Of a stretch of 64,000 nucleotides of DNA, positions 35,059 to 48,808 are shown one piece after another; position 1 is the first letter of the stretch; each line of letters opens with the position of its first letter. A program made the position numbers and the translations under genes. The notes under the pieces are model-generated. The model did no database searches, had not been told where the DNA came from, and saw nothing but the letters and a program-made list of their open reading frames with translations. The stretch is from NCBI RefSeq assembly GCF_021347895.1, contig NC_067113.1:44493474-44557473 (forward strand), written 5' to 3'. Source of the DNA: Acanthochromis polyacanthus. Taxonomy: Eukaryota > Chordata > Actinopteri > Pomacentridae.

Positions 35059-38000
35059 TACAATCCTTCTTCCTTCTTTCCAGACACAGGGCCCGATAGC
35101 ATTTCCTATACACTTACTTATTTGTGGCAGCCTGGGACAACATCAGCATTTACTGCCACATATTGACTGCTTTTTTAACCACTTAAAATGGGAAAAATCT
35201 CATTTCATTGTAGAGTTCTATTTCTGTCTCTCTCTCACACAAACACATTGACAGTGGATGTTTATGTGCCCCTCCTCTTCGTGCACAGAAGAAATAAGCG
35301 TAGCTGGATTTTACCCAGAGAATAGTTCAACAGGAAGTTGAATCTCGAAAATTTATGCACAAATTAATCCAAAACTAATGTGTTCAAGTTGAAAAATTGC
35401 TCCGTCTGTTCTCAAGTCTCCCATCTGTTCAATGAAGTTCTCATAGGCATGAGAGATATTAATAATATTAATTATTTGCTGACAAAAACTAAACAATAAA
35501 AAAATATGTTGACCAAAAAGCCTGAAGATAAACGACATGCAGCTTAACTGTTGGAAAGTGTATCATAGATTTGAAAAAGTGAAGTCTTACTGCGCAATGA
35601 GATGGAATTACAGGAGAGTTTGCTAACTGCCTGAAAGGATCCATAAAACGAAAACACGCCCTGTTGCTAACTGTGGCAGTGGTGTTGATGAATGCTACAA
35701 GATAAAACTGTCTGGTTTAGCTACCTACCTGGAGCTGCTAAGGTTCAAAAGCAGCACTCATGCCTTTAATAAAACTAGAAGTAAACTGATGAAGTGTATC
35801 GGTGATGCTCTTTTAGAGATTACACTGATTTCCTGCACAGACGAAGGTGTTGCAACAACCTTTGTGGATGTCTGTTTCTGCTGAGCAGCTGTTTCCAGCA
35901 GCTGGACTATCATTACCTACAGTGAACAAGTCCCTCTATTATATAGGTCAGTTATGAGGTTTGTTTTGCTTCTATTTTGATATAAAACTGCTGCAAAGAC
36001 ACTGACACTACAGATTTGTTTACTGTGGAAACAAGTGCAGCTCGTTTGCAGTGTTAAATATTTTGGATGTTATTGCTCTAATCACTGAATAGCAACTTGA
36101 CATTAGGTTTTTGCTTTTTAATTGCGGATTTTGAGGAAAGTGTTAAGTGTCGGTGGTCGCCTATTTTATTCAGTTTAACAAACCTGAATAAAAAAATTGT
36201 GTAAAATTTGCATCCCTTTGAGTATGTTAAGTGACACATCATTTCCAGAGCCACAGTTTCTAACACTGGCAGGAAGACCTGTTTTCGGCTGAATGTCTTT
36301 ACTCTGACCTGTTTTATATTGTAGCTGCTACATGACTTTGTCTGGACCAGCACTGCAATAATGACGACAGACAGAGACACTGCCATAATGTTGCATGAAC
36401 CAGGCTTTTATTTACATGGTGCTCGGTATTTGAATAGCTGCTATACTGAAATGTAGGCCTATCTAGACTCTGTACATGTGATGACAGTAACTTGGTCACC
36501 TCTACCGACATGCACTTCGCAGTGGCAGCAGCTACATGCTTCTAACTGAAGTCTTGCACACTCATACACAACTCCAAATGCCAATTCCCATTACTGCAAG
36601 CTTAAATTTGAAGACTACAAATTTAAATAGATACCAAGTTGTATTCTCAAGGAGGCAGATGATAAAATTATAATAATAAAATATCAAAAACAAGAACTGA
36701 CGAGTCAACCAGTCACCCACCTCTATTAGTAAATAACTACAACAGGATGGAAGAGAAGCGAAGAAGGAGAAAGGAGGAATTAGATGGATGGACAGAGTGA
36801 TGTAAGATTAAAATCATAATGTCTGAATTTGATGAATGGCATGACAAAACACGTGAACAGAAGTTTGGGGACAGATTTGAAAAGTTAGCAAGTTAGTCAA
36901 GTGGTTGTATGGAAGGAAAACAGCCCAACTTTATTTGGCAAGCATACACTTAAGTAGGCAAAATTGTCTTTGAATTGAAAGAATAATGACTGTGAAATGT
37001 AATGAAGAATGGGGATTTCACGCTGAATGCTGGCTCATTAGCTCCAGATACACAACAGAATACAAACTCAGAACTGTGGGCTTCATTAACAATCGAAACC
37101 ATCCGAGTGTTTTTGAAACTTTTAGTAAAACATTGTAACAAATTAGATGACACTACATGAGAATCTGGTGTGACGTTGACTAGGGCTCTCCGAGGCATCT
37201 CTCGAGGAGAAGCCTGATTAAAAGGTGGTGCAAAAAATAGATTGGAAAGTGAGATTTTTAGGAAGTTGACAGTAGGCCCAAGTTTTTGCTAGAGGCTTTC
37301 CATGAGCCACACTGAACAGCGTTGGCTCCTATTCACTCCACAAAACCTTCATCATCAGAAAGTACTTTCCATCAACTAGCAACTGGCTTATTGTATTCAG
37401 CTTAGAAATGTCCTTTTGTCCATCCTCTTTGCTTTTGTTATGCTTTCTATCCATCTTTCTGTGGGGATTTTGAACATTCTGACTTTATATGACTTAATTT
37501 TTCTCCCCACACTGAGTCCAATTCTCAACTCTTTCTTTCACCGTCCTCTGCTCCGTGAAATCAGCACTTCTCTTCTTCAGTGATTCCATAAATAAACCTC
37601 AATTTCTTGAGAGAAGAGAATAATAATCTCTCTACGTCTTCTCTGCTTTGCCTTCACTTCATTCCTGTTCACTATTCATAGATTTACTCATCAGTATATG
37701 TTCTTTCCACACTTCCTTCCCATTTGTCTCATCCGACAGCGTTTGCTAAATGTCATGTGTTTAGTTAAGGTCAGATCATTTGTGCTGCCGCCACTGAGTG
37801 CTTAATTAATAATCACTGGCATTTCGATTTGCTGCATGCGAACCTCGGTTGTGCCCATGAATACAGTAACATACAATAGTGATTCAACGTGAATCTAACA
37901 ACACCTGGATATGCCCACCTCAGTGTGAATGCACTCTGGTCACTTCTCTGGAAAAGCTGTGACAGCAATCTTGCTAAAACGGATCTTGTATTTTTTTCCA

Positions 38001-38062
38001 TACCACTTTCAGCAAGGCACAAGTCTGAACAGCATGCTGTCACATTATTGGAAAGCTAAGCA
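35059..38062. other. No gene seen in 3 kb
   Basis: No motifs, hairpins or repeats were recognised. Short frames only. Confidence 0.55.
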
Positions 38063-38522
38063 CAGGGGGTCTTTGACTTTCGTCGGAGTTTCGTCCCTAC
38101 GATGTGACACAAAGTCGGTACTTCGGTGAAAATGTAAATAAAGCCGTTACATCCATCACAATATCGATCAGTTAACATACTTATGAAACTACAGTAACAA
38201 AAACAGTCATTAGCTCACACTGAAACAACTCGGTAAGAAGATACGAGCGAAAATGTAAACTGTAAGTCTGACTTAGGCTTGGGAGCCATAATGAAGTCAG
38301 AGAATGTAGCATAATCCAACGTGGTGGCAAATGTAAACAAAGCTGTCTTATAGCGCCGCTACATACAGTATTCATCCGCTCTGTTCACCAACTAGTTCCA
38401 CTGAACCAGTTCTGACATAATGACAAAACACCGTACGTTAAACCAAGGACCGGACTGTAATCAGCTCCAGTGTAACGGCGAAATGACGTAAGTCGAGGAC
38501 GTCATAAACCGAGGACCTCCTG
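38063..38522 (-). mobile_element. 460-bp Tigger-like non-autonomous element
   Basis: Ends are CAGGGGGTCTTTGACTTTCG and GTCATAAACCGAGGACCTCC TG. The right flank is TA (38523-38524); the left flank is CA, one change from TA. Next to the right end, TTATAGCGCCGCTACATACA and TATTCATCCGCTCTGTTCAC match the complement of the sequence at 4570-4605 in the larger copy. The complement of AAGTCTGACTTAGGCTTGGG corresponds to the transposase N-terminal region. It therefore lies in the opposite orientation to the 4481 copy. Confidence 0.8.
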
Positions 38523-38524
38523 TA

Positions 38525-38571
38525 GATAGACGGACGGACAGATACTTTATTAATATCGAGGGAAATTCAAG
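38525..38571 (-). mobile_element. 3' tail of a teleost LINE or related SINE
   Basis: The minus strand reads CTTGAATTTCCCTCGATATT then AATAAAGTATCTGTCC and imperfect GTCTATC repeats. This matches the common fish retroposon tail (TTGAATTTCCC...AATAAAGTATCTATC). It abuts the Tigger-like element. The body of the retroposon is not recognisable. Confidence 0.55.
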
Positions 38572-40573
38572 CAGCATGCTTAATATTCACTTTGTCCTAC
38601 AATTTCACATCTATTCCAAACTGAAATGTCCATAAAAATAAAACTACAATGATGACAGACTTTAATAGGTCAGATTAACAAGAGTCACCAATAAAGAATG
38701 TAATGCAGAATTTGACAAAACTTTAAGAGGAGCTGAAATTCAGTTTGTTACCTCCAGCTGTTTGTAGACGTAGTTCCTCTGATTTTACTGAAAACTGGCA
38801 GCAATTTATTTTACTGTTGCCAAACTAGTTGTTAGATTATTATCACAGATGAGTCGATTTTCAGAATTTGGGAAATCATAAATGAAGTCATCTATTAGTT
38901 ATTGACAAAGTTCGATAATCTTGCTATGATTTATGTCTAAATGAAGCTGTGAGAAACATTAACAAATACATGGCTGACACAGAGGTTGTTGACAATATAT
39001 GTTAATATCTGGTTTGTCATGTCTGAAAAGCTTCACTGAAACTGTTGTTTCAGATACATGTTTACAGGGAAATTCATCTTGCAAACGAGAAGAATTTGAC
39101 GCATACAAAAGCAGCAGAGGGAGCTTTTCGGAACAAAGAGTCCAGGACATCGGTAGTCAAAGCTGAGCATTATAGCATTTCTGGTTCAAAAGTGAAAGAA
39201 TACACCATCAACAAGAGAAACCTTTTCATAAAGTGTGAGGAAAATTAGCATCACTATCCTATTACTATCTTTAGTTGAGGGTGCAAGGTTGCAAACAGGC
39301 AGAAGTGATTAGGGCTTGGCACAAAATACTGTATCTTCCCTATATAAAAATAACACAAAAAGCACATTTAACACAATGTCTTTTCCTCTCTCATCTGTCT
39401 TACAGCAATCAAAGGTGCCCAGGTCCTCCACCGCTGCCTCTCTATCATCCCCCGACCTCGTCTCACTCCCTCCTTTTCATCTCCACTCCCTCGTTCCCCT
39501 GGCGTCTCCTCCCGCCTTGATTCCTCTCTTCACTTATTTACACCTCCGTCCTAACACCTCTGCAGTTGTCCTGTTCTGTCTCTCCTCGCAGCTCCAAACC
39601 TCACCAGCTATTCCTGCATCTGTTCAGACAGGAAGCGAGGACTGTGATCACTTGAAGCGCAAACAAACAAACCGACTGTTAAAACAACTGGCCAGTGAGG
39701 CTAATTACAAGGTTTGTTTAATTTTTTTTTAAAATTTACATAACTCATGCACACAATTGAACATGTAACTGCAACTTAGTGTTTTTGTTTTTAGACACCA
39801 AGAAAAAGGGAAAACTGAGGTATTTTTATTGGATTTTGTGCCACAAATATGTAAATCTTTCAGTTATAGTCGACCCCCCCGATGCTCTCGCTCTCTTTAG
39901 CTCTCATCATGACGTCCCATTTTCCCCATGTCATTCTCACCCTTCATTCACATCTCCCCTAACAATCTCCCACAGTCTTTCACACATATTTGTTTCACTG
40001 CTCCACTGCGCCTCTCGCTGCCACTCTATAGCACTTTGCTTTTGTAAGGTGGTAATTCTCAAGTTGCGACCGAGACCACAGTGGGGTAAGTCGTGCTCTT
40101 TTCATCTCCTGTAATGGGCTATGAACTTTTAAGTGAAATCTTGCTTTTTGTGTCCTTTGTTGTTGTTTGATGTGTCTTTTTTGCTTTTCTATCTTGAGAG
40201 TACCTCCTCTAGCTTCTATAAATCATACTCATGCCCTCACACTTGTCATGTATTTTGATGAGCCGCCTGCCTTGAAATGACATGAAACGGAGATAATTGC
40301 CTGATGATGCAGACTCTGAAAGCCAGCATTCACTAGCAAGGCAGCAATGCTCATGTTTAGTAGTGATGCTTTGGCTGCAGAGTTCTGTTCTTTCTTTATA
40401 TGGATAATGTGTTTGCAGTATTACCATTATGTGCTTTCTTTGTACAGAAGTGACAGAATGCTTTTAGTATAGTACAGAGCTGGTATACCAGAGGAAGCAT
40501 ACATGTACATACAGGAACATCTCCAAAACCGCTGAAAAGGTTATTATAAGCAGCATTAATATTATACACAGTA
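38572..40573. other. No gene seen
   Basis: A pyrimidine-rich patch occurs at about 39370-39610. Open frames there are of biased composition. No other feature was identified. Confidence 0.55.
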
Positions 40574-40650
40574 CAGGGTGTCCTCAACTTATGTCACAGT
40601 TCCATTCCTACAGACTGACATAAGTTGATTTTTACATACCTTCAACTTCA
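40574..40650 (-). mobile_element. End fragment of the Tigger-like family
   Basis: TA (40572-40573) is followed by CAGGGTGTCCTCAACTTATG and CCATTCCTACAGACTGACAT AAGTTGATTTTT, matching the left end of the 47332 copy. No opposite end was found, so it is truncated or too diverged. Confidence 0.65.
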
Positions 40651-43257
40651 GCCACGAGGATTCACAGCTGGAAATGAGAATTTCTATGACAGCAAAGCAC
40701 ACTGCATTGAATCCTCCATGGAAGACAACTAAAGAAGAGCTTGTTTACTGCTTGGCACAAAACTACAAGATTAAACTTTGCTGAAGAGCGTGGAAAGATG
40801 CCTGATGAATATTCGGACGGCATTATTTAATTCTTTAAGAAAATGAAACGTGTGACACTGGACAGGACAGCCACAGTGAATGCATAGCACTGACAGTGAA
40901 GCACAGAGGTGGGAATACAAGTTTGAATCATTACACATTTAAGTCATATGAGGTGTATACTGCTTCTGTTTCTGCATTAGCCCAAACCAGATAAACCAAA
41001 GCCTGGTTCTAGAAAAGCCCCTTTGTATTTTTACACTAAAGAGTGACCACATTCGGTTCTACTAGTTCATAAAAGAGAAGTGATGCAGTCGGTCGCAATC
41101 TGCAATGTCACCATAAGAGGCCACTAAATCGAGAACACTAGTCCTTTAAGTGCTTCAAGCTGCGGTAAAATATAGTTTTAAGGTTTTTACAAATTGTGAC
41201 ATCAAACATGTTCTGTATTTATTAAAATTTAGAACATTTATCCCACATTTGGAGCAGTTTTGATGACTATGACCGGTCATCAAAGCTGCTCCAATCAATA
41301 TTTTACATTAACAATGGGCAAATTTGCCATTTATAACATGGAAGACAATTACTCATATCGACGAACTATCAGAATTATCACCACAATCCCCATTACACAT
41401 CATTTTAGCAGCATTCATTGTTTTGGTTTAATCACCAACAATTAACATTAACTATTTTCATTCACTCTCTCTGCTGCCATCTGTGTTGTTTGTACTCACA
41501 ACCAGCAGCTGTTTTCTGCAGGAAAAAAACAAACAAACCCTGTGATAATCCCACTGTCACCACCTTCCCAGCACGGACAGAAAACAGCAACAGCAGACGA
41601 AGTAAGTGATTAGCCGGTGAACATGGAGGAGCTCTTAGCAGATAAAGAGTAAGACATATCCTTCAAGAGTCGGTGGAAACCCGACCGGGCCCAAATGGAG
41701 ATTGATTGCTGGACATTCGTCAGGATGCGGGTCTTCAAATGAACGTCGCCTCGCATTTGTTGGACGTGTAAATAGAATGTTTGCTAATAAATTTGCCATA
41801 TTGGTTTTATAGGATTAGAGGTCAGGAATGGGTCTCTGATTGGACACAGATGGGCCCGCAATAAAGCCCCCGCCTTCCTGTGAGCTCCTAATGCAGTGTG
41901 TCTCCAGAGATATTTTCAACATGAACATATTTCACGTCTCGCTCTCTTAATGATGACAGTAATGAAAGGTGATGGAGCGGCTGTCACACACTTGCCCATA
42001 CCTTCCTTTAAGTAGACACGAAACTGTGGCTTAGACAAATATATACAGCACGTGGAAGGGATTGTATAGACGCATACAGAAGCTACGCATGTTTGATATT
42101 TACATACATGTAGCCATCAATAGCCAGAGAGCACAGAATCTACAGTGGGGATGAGAGTGGCAGCGACTTTGTATTAGCTTTGAGTTGCTGCAATGTAAAG
42201 AGCCAGCAGGAAAATCTTCATCATTGTAAGCTGTCAAAAAGTGCTCAAGTTACATCCAGGTATCCGAGTACCAAGAGACAAAGACTTGGGTTTGAGTAAA
42301 TATTGTTTTCATCAACTCAGATATCACTCTAGACGAAAGGAAAAGAAACACTCCTTCTTCAAGCATTTTCAGCAGAGAAATGTCAAAAGAGAAAATAAAC
42401 AAACCTGTCTCCTAAAGCATCCTATAACCCTCTGTAGCTTTGTCATTCCTCCCTCCTCACTCATCTTGCCCCAGGACTGATGACTTGGTTTCTTTTCTGT
42501 TATTTCCGGCTGTCTGTCTCAGTCCATCTGTCAGTCTCTTTCTGAGAGGGACAGTAATATGATTTCCACTACGGGAGACAGCGCTTTCTGACTGACTGTG
42601 GGTTTAGTCTGTCAGTCTGTCTCTGTTCGTGAGGACGACGGTAAGACAATATCATCCCAGGACACGACAGAGCTCATACCTACAGAGCAGTCATCCAGTC
42701 ATGGGGCCCATTAAAAACAAATCAAGGGATTTCAGCGAGACAGTCGCGTGTTCGGGCATAATCAAAATGCTGTTTGTCACTTTGACAGATAAAGGATAAT
42801 TGCTGCCCTGCAACACGGTTACTCACATAATTGAGTCATCATCAACAGCACAATCAGCAGCGTTCATTTAAGGAAAGCAGCTGCTTTACTGAGCGCACAA
42901 ACCGCCGAATAACATCCTTAGGAAATTTAAACTGGCCAGCTTGACGTTGATCGGATGATTGTACTAAATAACCAATCACGGGGTGGAGAGGCCCTGCAGG
43001 TAGTCAATCATGTAAGTGGATCAGCGCACAGCTGGCTGTATTACAAAAGTACCACCAAACTTTCTAGAGAGCTGACTCTGCTCTCTCTTGGTCTCTTTTC
43101 TGCAGACACAATCTGATCAGTTGGCATCTTGTACAAGCAAAACAAATTGTCTGGTAAACTCATGATAGTAATTTGCTTGAAAACAAATCAGATGTGCAAA
43201 TTAGTATAAATACCGACACCTGTCAATACACAAGATTTGGTTTTGAGGGCAAATCAA
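40651..43257. other. No gene seen in 2.6 kb
   Basis: Nothing was recognised apart from CTGTCTGTC-type patches near 42515-42620. Confidence 0.55.
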
Positions 43258-44222
43258 CCCTCTGAACCCTAACATCCAATGGCGGGTTTGACAGGCATGT
43301 CATATTTTTAAGAAATCATTAAAATATGCTATTTATTTACATGAATTTCCTTCTGGATCATTAAAGTCTTATCAGAGCCCTTAACTGTCAGCTTTCCATT
43401 TAACTGATCATGTGTGATTTTTGGTTACATCCAAAAAAATTAACCAAACTTAAGCTTAACCCCTTGATGCCTATTGTCGCAAATTTGCAACATACCACTT
43501 TTTTTCCAGACTGCAGCCGAAATAATGTATCCATTCCCCCAATGCTGGTTTGTGCATATTGAATACGTACCTGGGAACCTTTTGCAAGCACTCGTTTCTA
43601 GTAGGACCAGTCGGAGTGGGACCTAGTTATTATATATCTGTAATTATTATTATATATCTGTGTATCTATGTTCTATGTGTAATTGATACATTAACAATCT
43701 CCACTTATTTTAGCATCAGCTGGAAAGCAAAAACATGCAAGAAAATGTTCATTTAATTGTAAATAAATTCAGGCGTCAAGGGGTTAAAATCATTCAAATC
43801 ACTTCTCTATACGTCTCCTTCAAAAATATACCCAAATTAAACTATTTGCTTTAACCAGGTTCTGCAAAAAACAAAACATCTGTGCACCTCAGTGTAACTG
43901 AGAAGTCATTAGTGATCTAGCTGCAAACAAAAAGAAAAATGTAACTAAAACATCTTCAGTATGCAGAGCCACCATTTAGTTTTAGTATTGTGTAACAAAT
44001 TTGAGCCCTTGGATATATACAGTGTACAACACCAAGTTTTTAATTTTTTTGAGAAATAATTTGAGAAATTCAACTTTCTTTTTTGCACAAAAGACATTTT
44101 TGAGTTCATTGTACTTGCAGCAATGCTTGTGCAGTTTCCAATGAGCTGCAGGACTTTAAATACTGCAGGAGAAATGAGTGAGTAAATATGTGACACGGGA
44201 AAGCTGCTCGGAGTTCAGGGGG
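43258..44222 (+). mobile_element. TTAA-type element, copy A, with nested MITE
   Basis: CCCTCTGAACCCTAACATCC at the left and GGAGTTCAGGGGG at the right are inverted ends. The right flank is TTAA (44223-44226) and the left flank TCAA (43254-43257). Sub-terminal blocks ATCTTCAGTATGCAGAGCCA and GACTTTAAATACTGCAGGAG match copy B at 46819-47778 in order. Without the nested 43460-43783 insertion it is about 640 bp. No coding sequence was found. Confidence 0.75.
43460..43783. mobile_element. 324-bp TTAA-flanked MITE nested in copy A
   Basis: CCCCTTGATGCCT and AGGCGTCAAGGGG are inverted 13-base ends with one mismatch. TTAA duplications are perfect (43456-43459 and 43784-43787). The 'TTAACCCCTTGA' ends are familiar from many fish introns. 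Confidence 0.85.
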
Positions 44223-46818
44223 TTAAACATGTCAAACCGTACGCCTCGGAGGGTCAGAGATACCAAAAGTTTATCAGAATAGACTCAAATGTACTTTAGA
44301 GCTGATTTAAAACATTTATTCTGAAGAAGACACAGAAAAATAGAAAGAAATGACGGTGTTCTGACTCAGTAACGCAACAACAGTAAAACTGTCACACAGA
44401 GCAAACCAGGATGGACTCTGTCAGTGTTTGTCAGTCTATACACCAACCTGCAGGCACGTCTCCCCCTCTGCCTGTCTTGTCTTTCGACATACTAGCCCAT
44501 CTGTCCGTCTGTCTGTCTGTCAGTTTGGCAGAGAGGCATCCCACACTGTCCCGTGGCACAGCAACTTCCCCCTGGAGTGTTAGTGAAAAACACCCAAATG
44601 GTGGAAAAGAGATGCACGACTGTGACCCTATGACAATGACACTGACTGACAAAACAAAACGATATGCAGAATGGCACCTCTCTTCACTTCACATCAATTC
44701 TGTCTGTCCTCTTTTTAATGTATATGTCCTCTACTTTTCTTGTGTTTGTTTTGCTTGGCTAGTTTGTCTTGACTTGAACTACAGTCCAACACCACTTTGT
44801 GTTGTACTGTATTTGCATTGGATTCACATTTTGTCATAGTTTATTTGTAAAAATGCAATAGTTCCTCTTGAAATTCTGTTGTGGCAGCACTATATAATAC
44901 AATACAGAATACTCAAAGCTCTAATGTGCTCTTCTTTACTTTTGCTTGGTCAAGCAAAGGATCCTAGCGAGGATGATGAAACCACACTGACTGCAGCAAT
45001 TGCCCGTCTATTCTTTTGTATTCTGTTCCTCTTACAGGATGTATCGGGAGATCAGAGGAAAAAGGCTGTGTTTGTGTGTGCTTCTGTGCGCTTCTGTATT
45101 TCCGTGGGTGTGAGTGTGACTAGACACTTTGAAGCTTCCTGCTGGCAGCCGGCTGCATCCACACACACCCACTATGTATCTGAGCATCTATACAAATCCA
45201 GTTACACAACCGACACAAAGTACGAAGCAGATGTTTGCACAGGTGCCTGCGGAAACGTCGCATCTTTATGCATCATTCTAATAGGAACACTCTCGTAGCT
45301 GAAGAGGCTTTGGGTTGCCGGAAGGTTACCTATATTTCGAAACCGTCCACTATTGTGCTTTGACTGGCAGCCCACATCCCCTCTGTCTCATCTCCCCGTC
45401 TGCTGCTTTGCTTGCTTATTTTCTTATCGTGGCTACACACAAATATTTGCACACCGCTTTCGTTCCGTTACACACAGTTGCTCGTGACTCCTCCGCTTTT
45501 ACTCCTTAGCGCTCAGTTTCCATCCTAATTATATATATTTCTGTCTTTTTCGGATTCTTTGATCAGCTTGCCCGTTTCATCTTTCCTGGTTCCAGCCTGT
45601 CTTTGACTCTGCCTCTCCTCCTCTCAGCTTCCTTCGTCTTTACAAAGCAGCTCTCCGTTTACTGGCATCTCCAATGATCTCCTTGTTTTTATCTCGATGC
45701 AATTGAGAGACGTAAGCGCACGTATTTAAATCGCAAACTAACAATGCTCTGCATTTGAGGGGACGGTGAGGCAGAAGAGAGATACTGGAGCAGATCTGTT
45801 TTAGTGCAGATGAAGTATTACTGTAGTCGAGAGAAGGTGGTGGGGATAAAGCGGATAAAGGCGGGATTGGGGGGGCTGTAAAAAGTGAAAGCAGGAGGGA
45901 GGACATAAAGAAAGGGAGAGTGAAAGAGGTAGAGATGTATAATTTAGTCCCTCACCATGCCATTAAATATATATGGGCATTAGGGCAGGGAGAGATCACC
46001 CTGACTTTATCACAATGTATCTACTGAGATCTCTCTCTTTCTCTGATGTGCCAAGAGCAAACACACACATAAGGACACACCCATGCACACATACATATAT
46101 ACTGTTGCGCTGAAAAAGACGCACACTCTTTCCTTGGCAGGAGAATCAACTATTACAGTGTGTCGGTCATTACGCCTTATTCCCCCAGTGATGGATGTAA
46201 CACTTTGTGGCGCGGCAAAATGTGTTTTGGAAATGTGTTTGGAATTGCTTTGTGGCACTGCTGAATGCTTTTGGAATGAGATCATAACAGGCTGAGAGCC
46301 ACTGTAATACCATTGTGGAGCAAGTGGCAGGGCGCCACTTCAATGTAACTGACTGGGGCGTGTGTGTGTGTGTGCGTGTGTTTGCTTTTTTTAGGGTGCA
46401 TTTCTTACCCTTGACAGCTGCGTATGTGTGTAATATACCAGACTGATGACTGCGTCCGTGTGTGTGTGTGTGTGTCATGGAGAGTGTGCATTCACATATG
46501 TATTTATTGCACGACACTGACAACTTGGTGTGGTGTTTGCCAGATTTGACAAGTGCAATTCTTGCACTAAGTGGGAGTGTTATATGGTTTGTCACCTGCA
46601 TTATGCTGTCAGCTGGAAACCCTGCGTCTGAGAAAAATTTGATTTTCTCACTTTATGCAGTTAAGGAAGAAGAGATTTAAAGCCGTGGCTATTTTTGGAT
46701 TACAGCTGCTCCGCTGTAGAAGGTTGTAAAGCTCATTTCAAGCACTTGTGGCCGTGTTGCTAATCAGAATTTAACAAACCCCAGTTGGAACGTGCTAATC
46801 TGGAAGCATGCAGTTTAA
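44223..46818. other. No gene seen in 2.6 kb
   Basis: Short (GT)n runs occur at 46360-46382 and 46458-46475, with CTGTCTGTCTGT near 44507. Open frames of about 140 codons at 44411-44839 and 44879-45298 show no recognisable domain. Confidence 0.55.
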
Positions 46819-47778
46819 CCCTCTGAAATCCAAACCCCATCGGCAGGTGTGAAAGGCATGTTGTCTTGATTTTAAATCTGCAAAATTACACCATTTATCA
46901 AAGCGAGAAGCTGTAATAAAAGGGGAGAATTGTCGACTTTTCAACTTTCTGATGAGCCTCAAACAAATGGTGTTTTCAGTCTGAGCTAAAAAACTGAGAT
47001 GTCTCAATGGAATTACTTTCTTGTACATGTTCCATTTAAAAAATATGGCAAAAATAATAAATTTGCAGCTACCAGCTTCTGTAGAAAACCAAAGATTCTC
47101 AGCTGCAAGCAATAGTCAGGTGACAAACATTCTGTGACTTTTCAGCTAAAAAGCAGGCTGTGTTTACATGGAGCAGACAGAAAACCACTGCAGAAAGATA
47201 TTAAAACATTCATCTACAGTATGTAAAGCCACATTTTTCCAGTATTGGTACTAGAAAAATTGTGTTGATTCCTGCTTTTTTTTAAATGATTATTTTGCAA
47301 AATGATTTATCAAAAAAAAATTTCTTTAATACAGGCAGTCCTCGATTTACGGAGTTCCGTTCCTACAAATTGATTTAAGTTGATTTTCGCCATAAGTTGG
47401 AACTCCAGAGAAAATGTAAACAATGCCATTACTTTCATGCATGTATGAGAAAATGTAGCATAATCCAAGGAGGCGTACAACCGGCGAATGTAAGCAGTCT
47501 TATAGCGCCACATGACGACGTATTCATCCGCTCTGCTCACCAACTAGTTCCACATCACCAGTTCCAACGAAACGCCGTAGGTCGAGGACGTCATAAACCG
47601 AGGACCCCCTGTGGGATTTATTGCACTCTACCTTGCACAAAATACATGCTGGAGTTGTCTTTGTTGTGATGTTTCCATAGAGGTGAAGGACTTTATACTG
47701 CAGTGAAAAATGAGCCCACAATGAATAAAAATGTGACAGGTGCTACAAACACCCAGAAACTGCTTGGCGTTCAGAGGG
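46819..47778 (+). mobile_element. TTAA-type element, copy B, with nested Tigger-like MITE
   Basis: CCCTCTGAAATCCAAACC at the left and TTGGCGTTCAGAGGG at the right are inverted ends with perfect TTAA duplications (46815-46818 and 47779-47782). Blocks such as ATCTACAGTATGTAAAGCCA and AAGGACTTTATACTGCAGTG match copy A. It is interrupted at 47332-47611. It has no coding sequence. Copies A and B have clearly diverged from each other, so the family is old. Confidence 0.85.
47332..47611 (-). mobile_element. 280-bp Tigger-like MITE nested in copy B
   Basis: Ends are CAGGCAGTCCTCGATTTACG and CATAAACCGAGGACCCCCTG. The left flank is TA (47330-47331) and the right flank TG. The right half (TTATAGCGCCACATGACGAC, TATTCATCCGCTCTGCTCAC) is the complement of the left part of the 4481 element, so it is a shorter deletion derivative in the opposite orientation. 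Confidence 0.85.
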
Positions 47779-47782
47779 TTAA

Positions 47783-48800
47783 CAGATTTACACATTCCTG
47801 TCAACATGCAGACTGATCTGAGCTACACCGATAACACTGTGTTTTTTTGATATGAACAACTTGACATTTGCAGAGGGTTCTGAACAATTCTGTAACGTAC
47901 AAACATCCCAGTGAGGGATCTACACGCGTCTAGTGCCGCTTTCATCAGTGTCACGGCGCAGATTAGAGTGATATTTTGTGTGACAGCCTATAAAACAACC
48001 TTAGAACATATCGGTACTGAAGCACGTAAAGCTGCCGCACTTAAAGTCTCACAAACAGGAAAGTGGTGAAGCTGCAGTCATCACTCTGCGAAGCCCACAG
48101 TCCCCAGGCCATCCAGGATTAATCAATGAATCTGAGGCTCATTGATCCGGAGCATGGATGCCAGCCATGCATAGATTAGGCAGGTGCAATCTTCTGCCCT
48201 GCAGCCTGACTTCTCTTCACTTTACAACTTAGAAGCCTCCTGTTTCCATTTCTAAAGCCGTGTCTCTCGAATTTTTCATCAAACTGAGGAAGCATTACGT
48301 GGAAGAAAAACTGTCAGCTTGATGGATGTCAGCTGACAGCGATTGTAGTGAAGCTGTCATACGCTAAACTAAGGTACACGGAGAGATTTAAGTAACACAC
48401 AAATAATTAATGCCAACTGATGGCTAAAAAGAAAAGTTAAACATCGATGTCTCAGAGCTGCCGATCTCATACAGGATATGCTAGCAAACAAACTACAAAT
48501 GTTCTACCAAACTCTCCCAAGAAATTAATATTGAATTTAGCATGTTTAATTCAAATTGGCATTGAATATTGAAATGCAAAGAGAAAAAGCACTTATCATG
48601 AAAGAGATGCGAGAGAGGATAAGTGGGTATAAGCAGCTGTGATGTTGGCGCTCAGTGCATTAAATGTAGAGTTCATGGACACATGAGGCTTGACCTTAGA
48701 ATTAATTCATTGCATACATCTGAAAGTAGGCCTTAAAGCTGTGGAAAGCCCTGAATTGATCAGTATATATAGATGACCCTTTCAAAGAATGAAAATTAGT
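47783..48800. other. No gene seen
   Basis: Nothing was recognised. Confidence 0.6.
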
Positions 48801-48808
48801 CTCTAAAC

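Noticed and set aside
44411..45298. Two successive plus-strand frames of about 140 codons
   Set aside because: No recognisable domains; the first overlaps CTGT simple sequence and neither has neighbouring exon signals.
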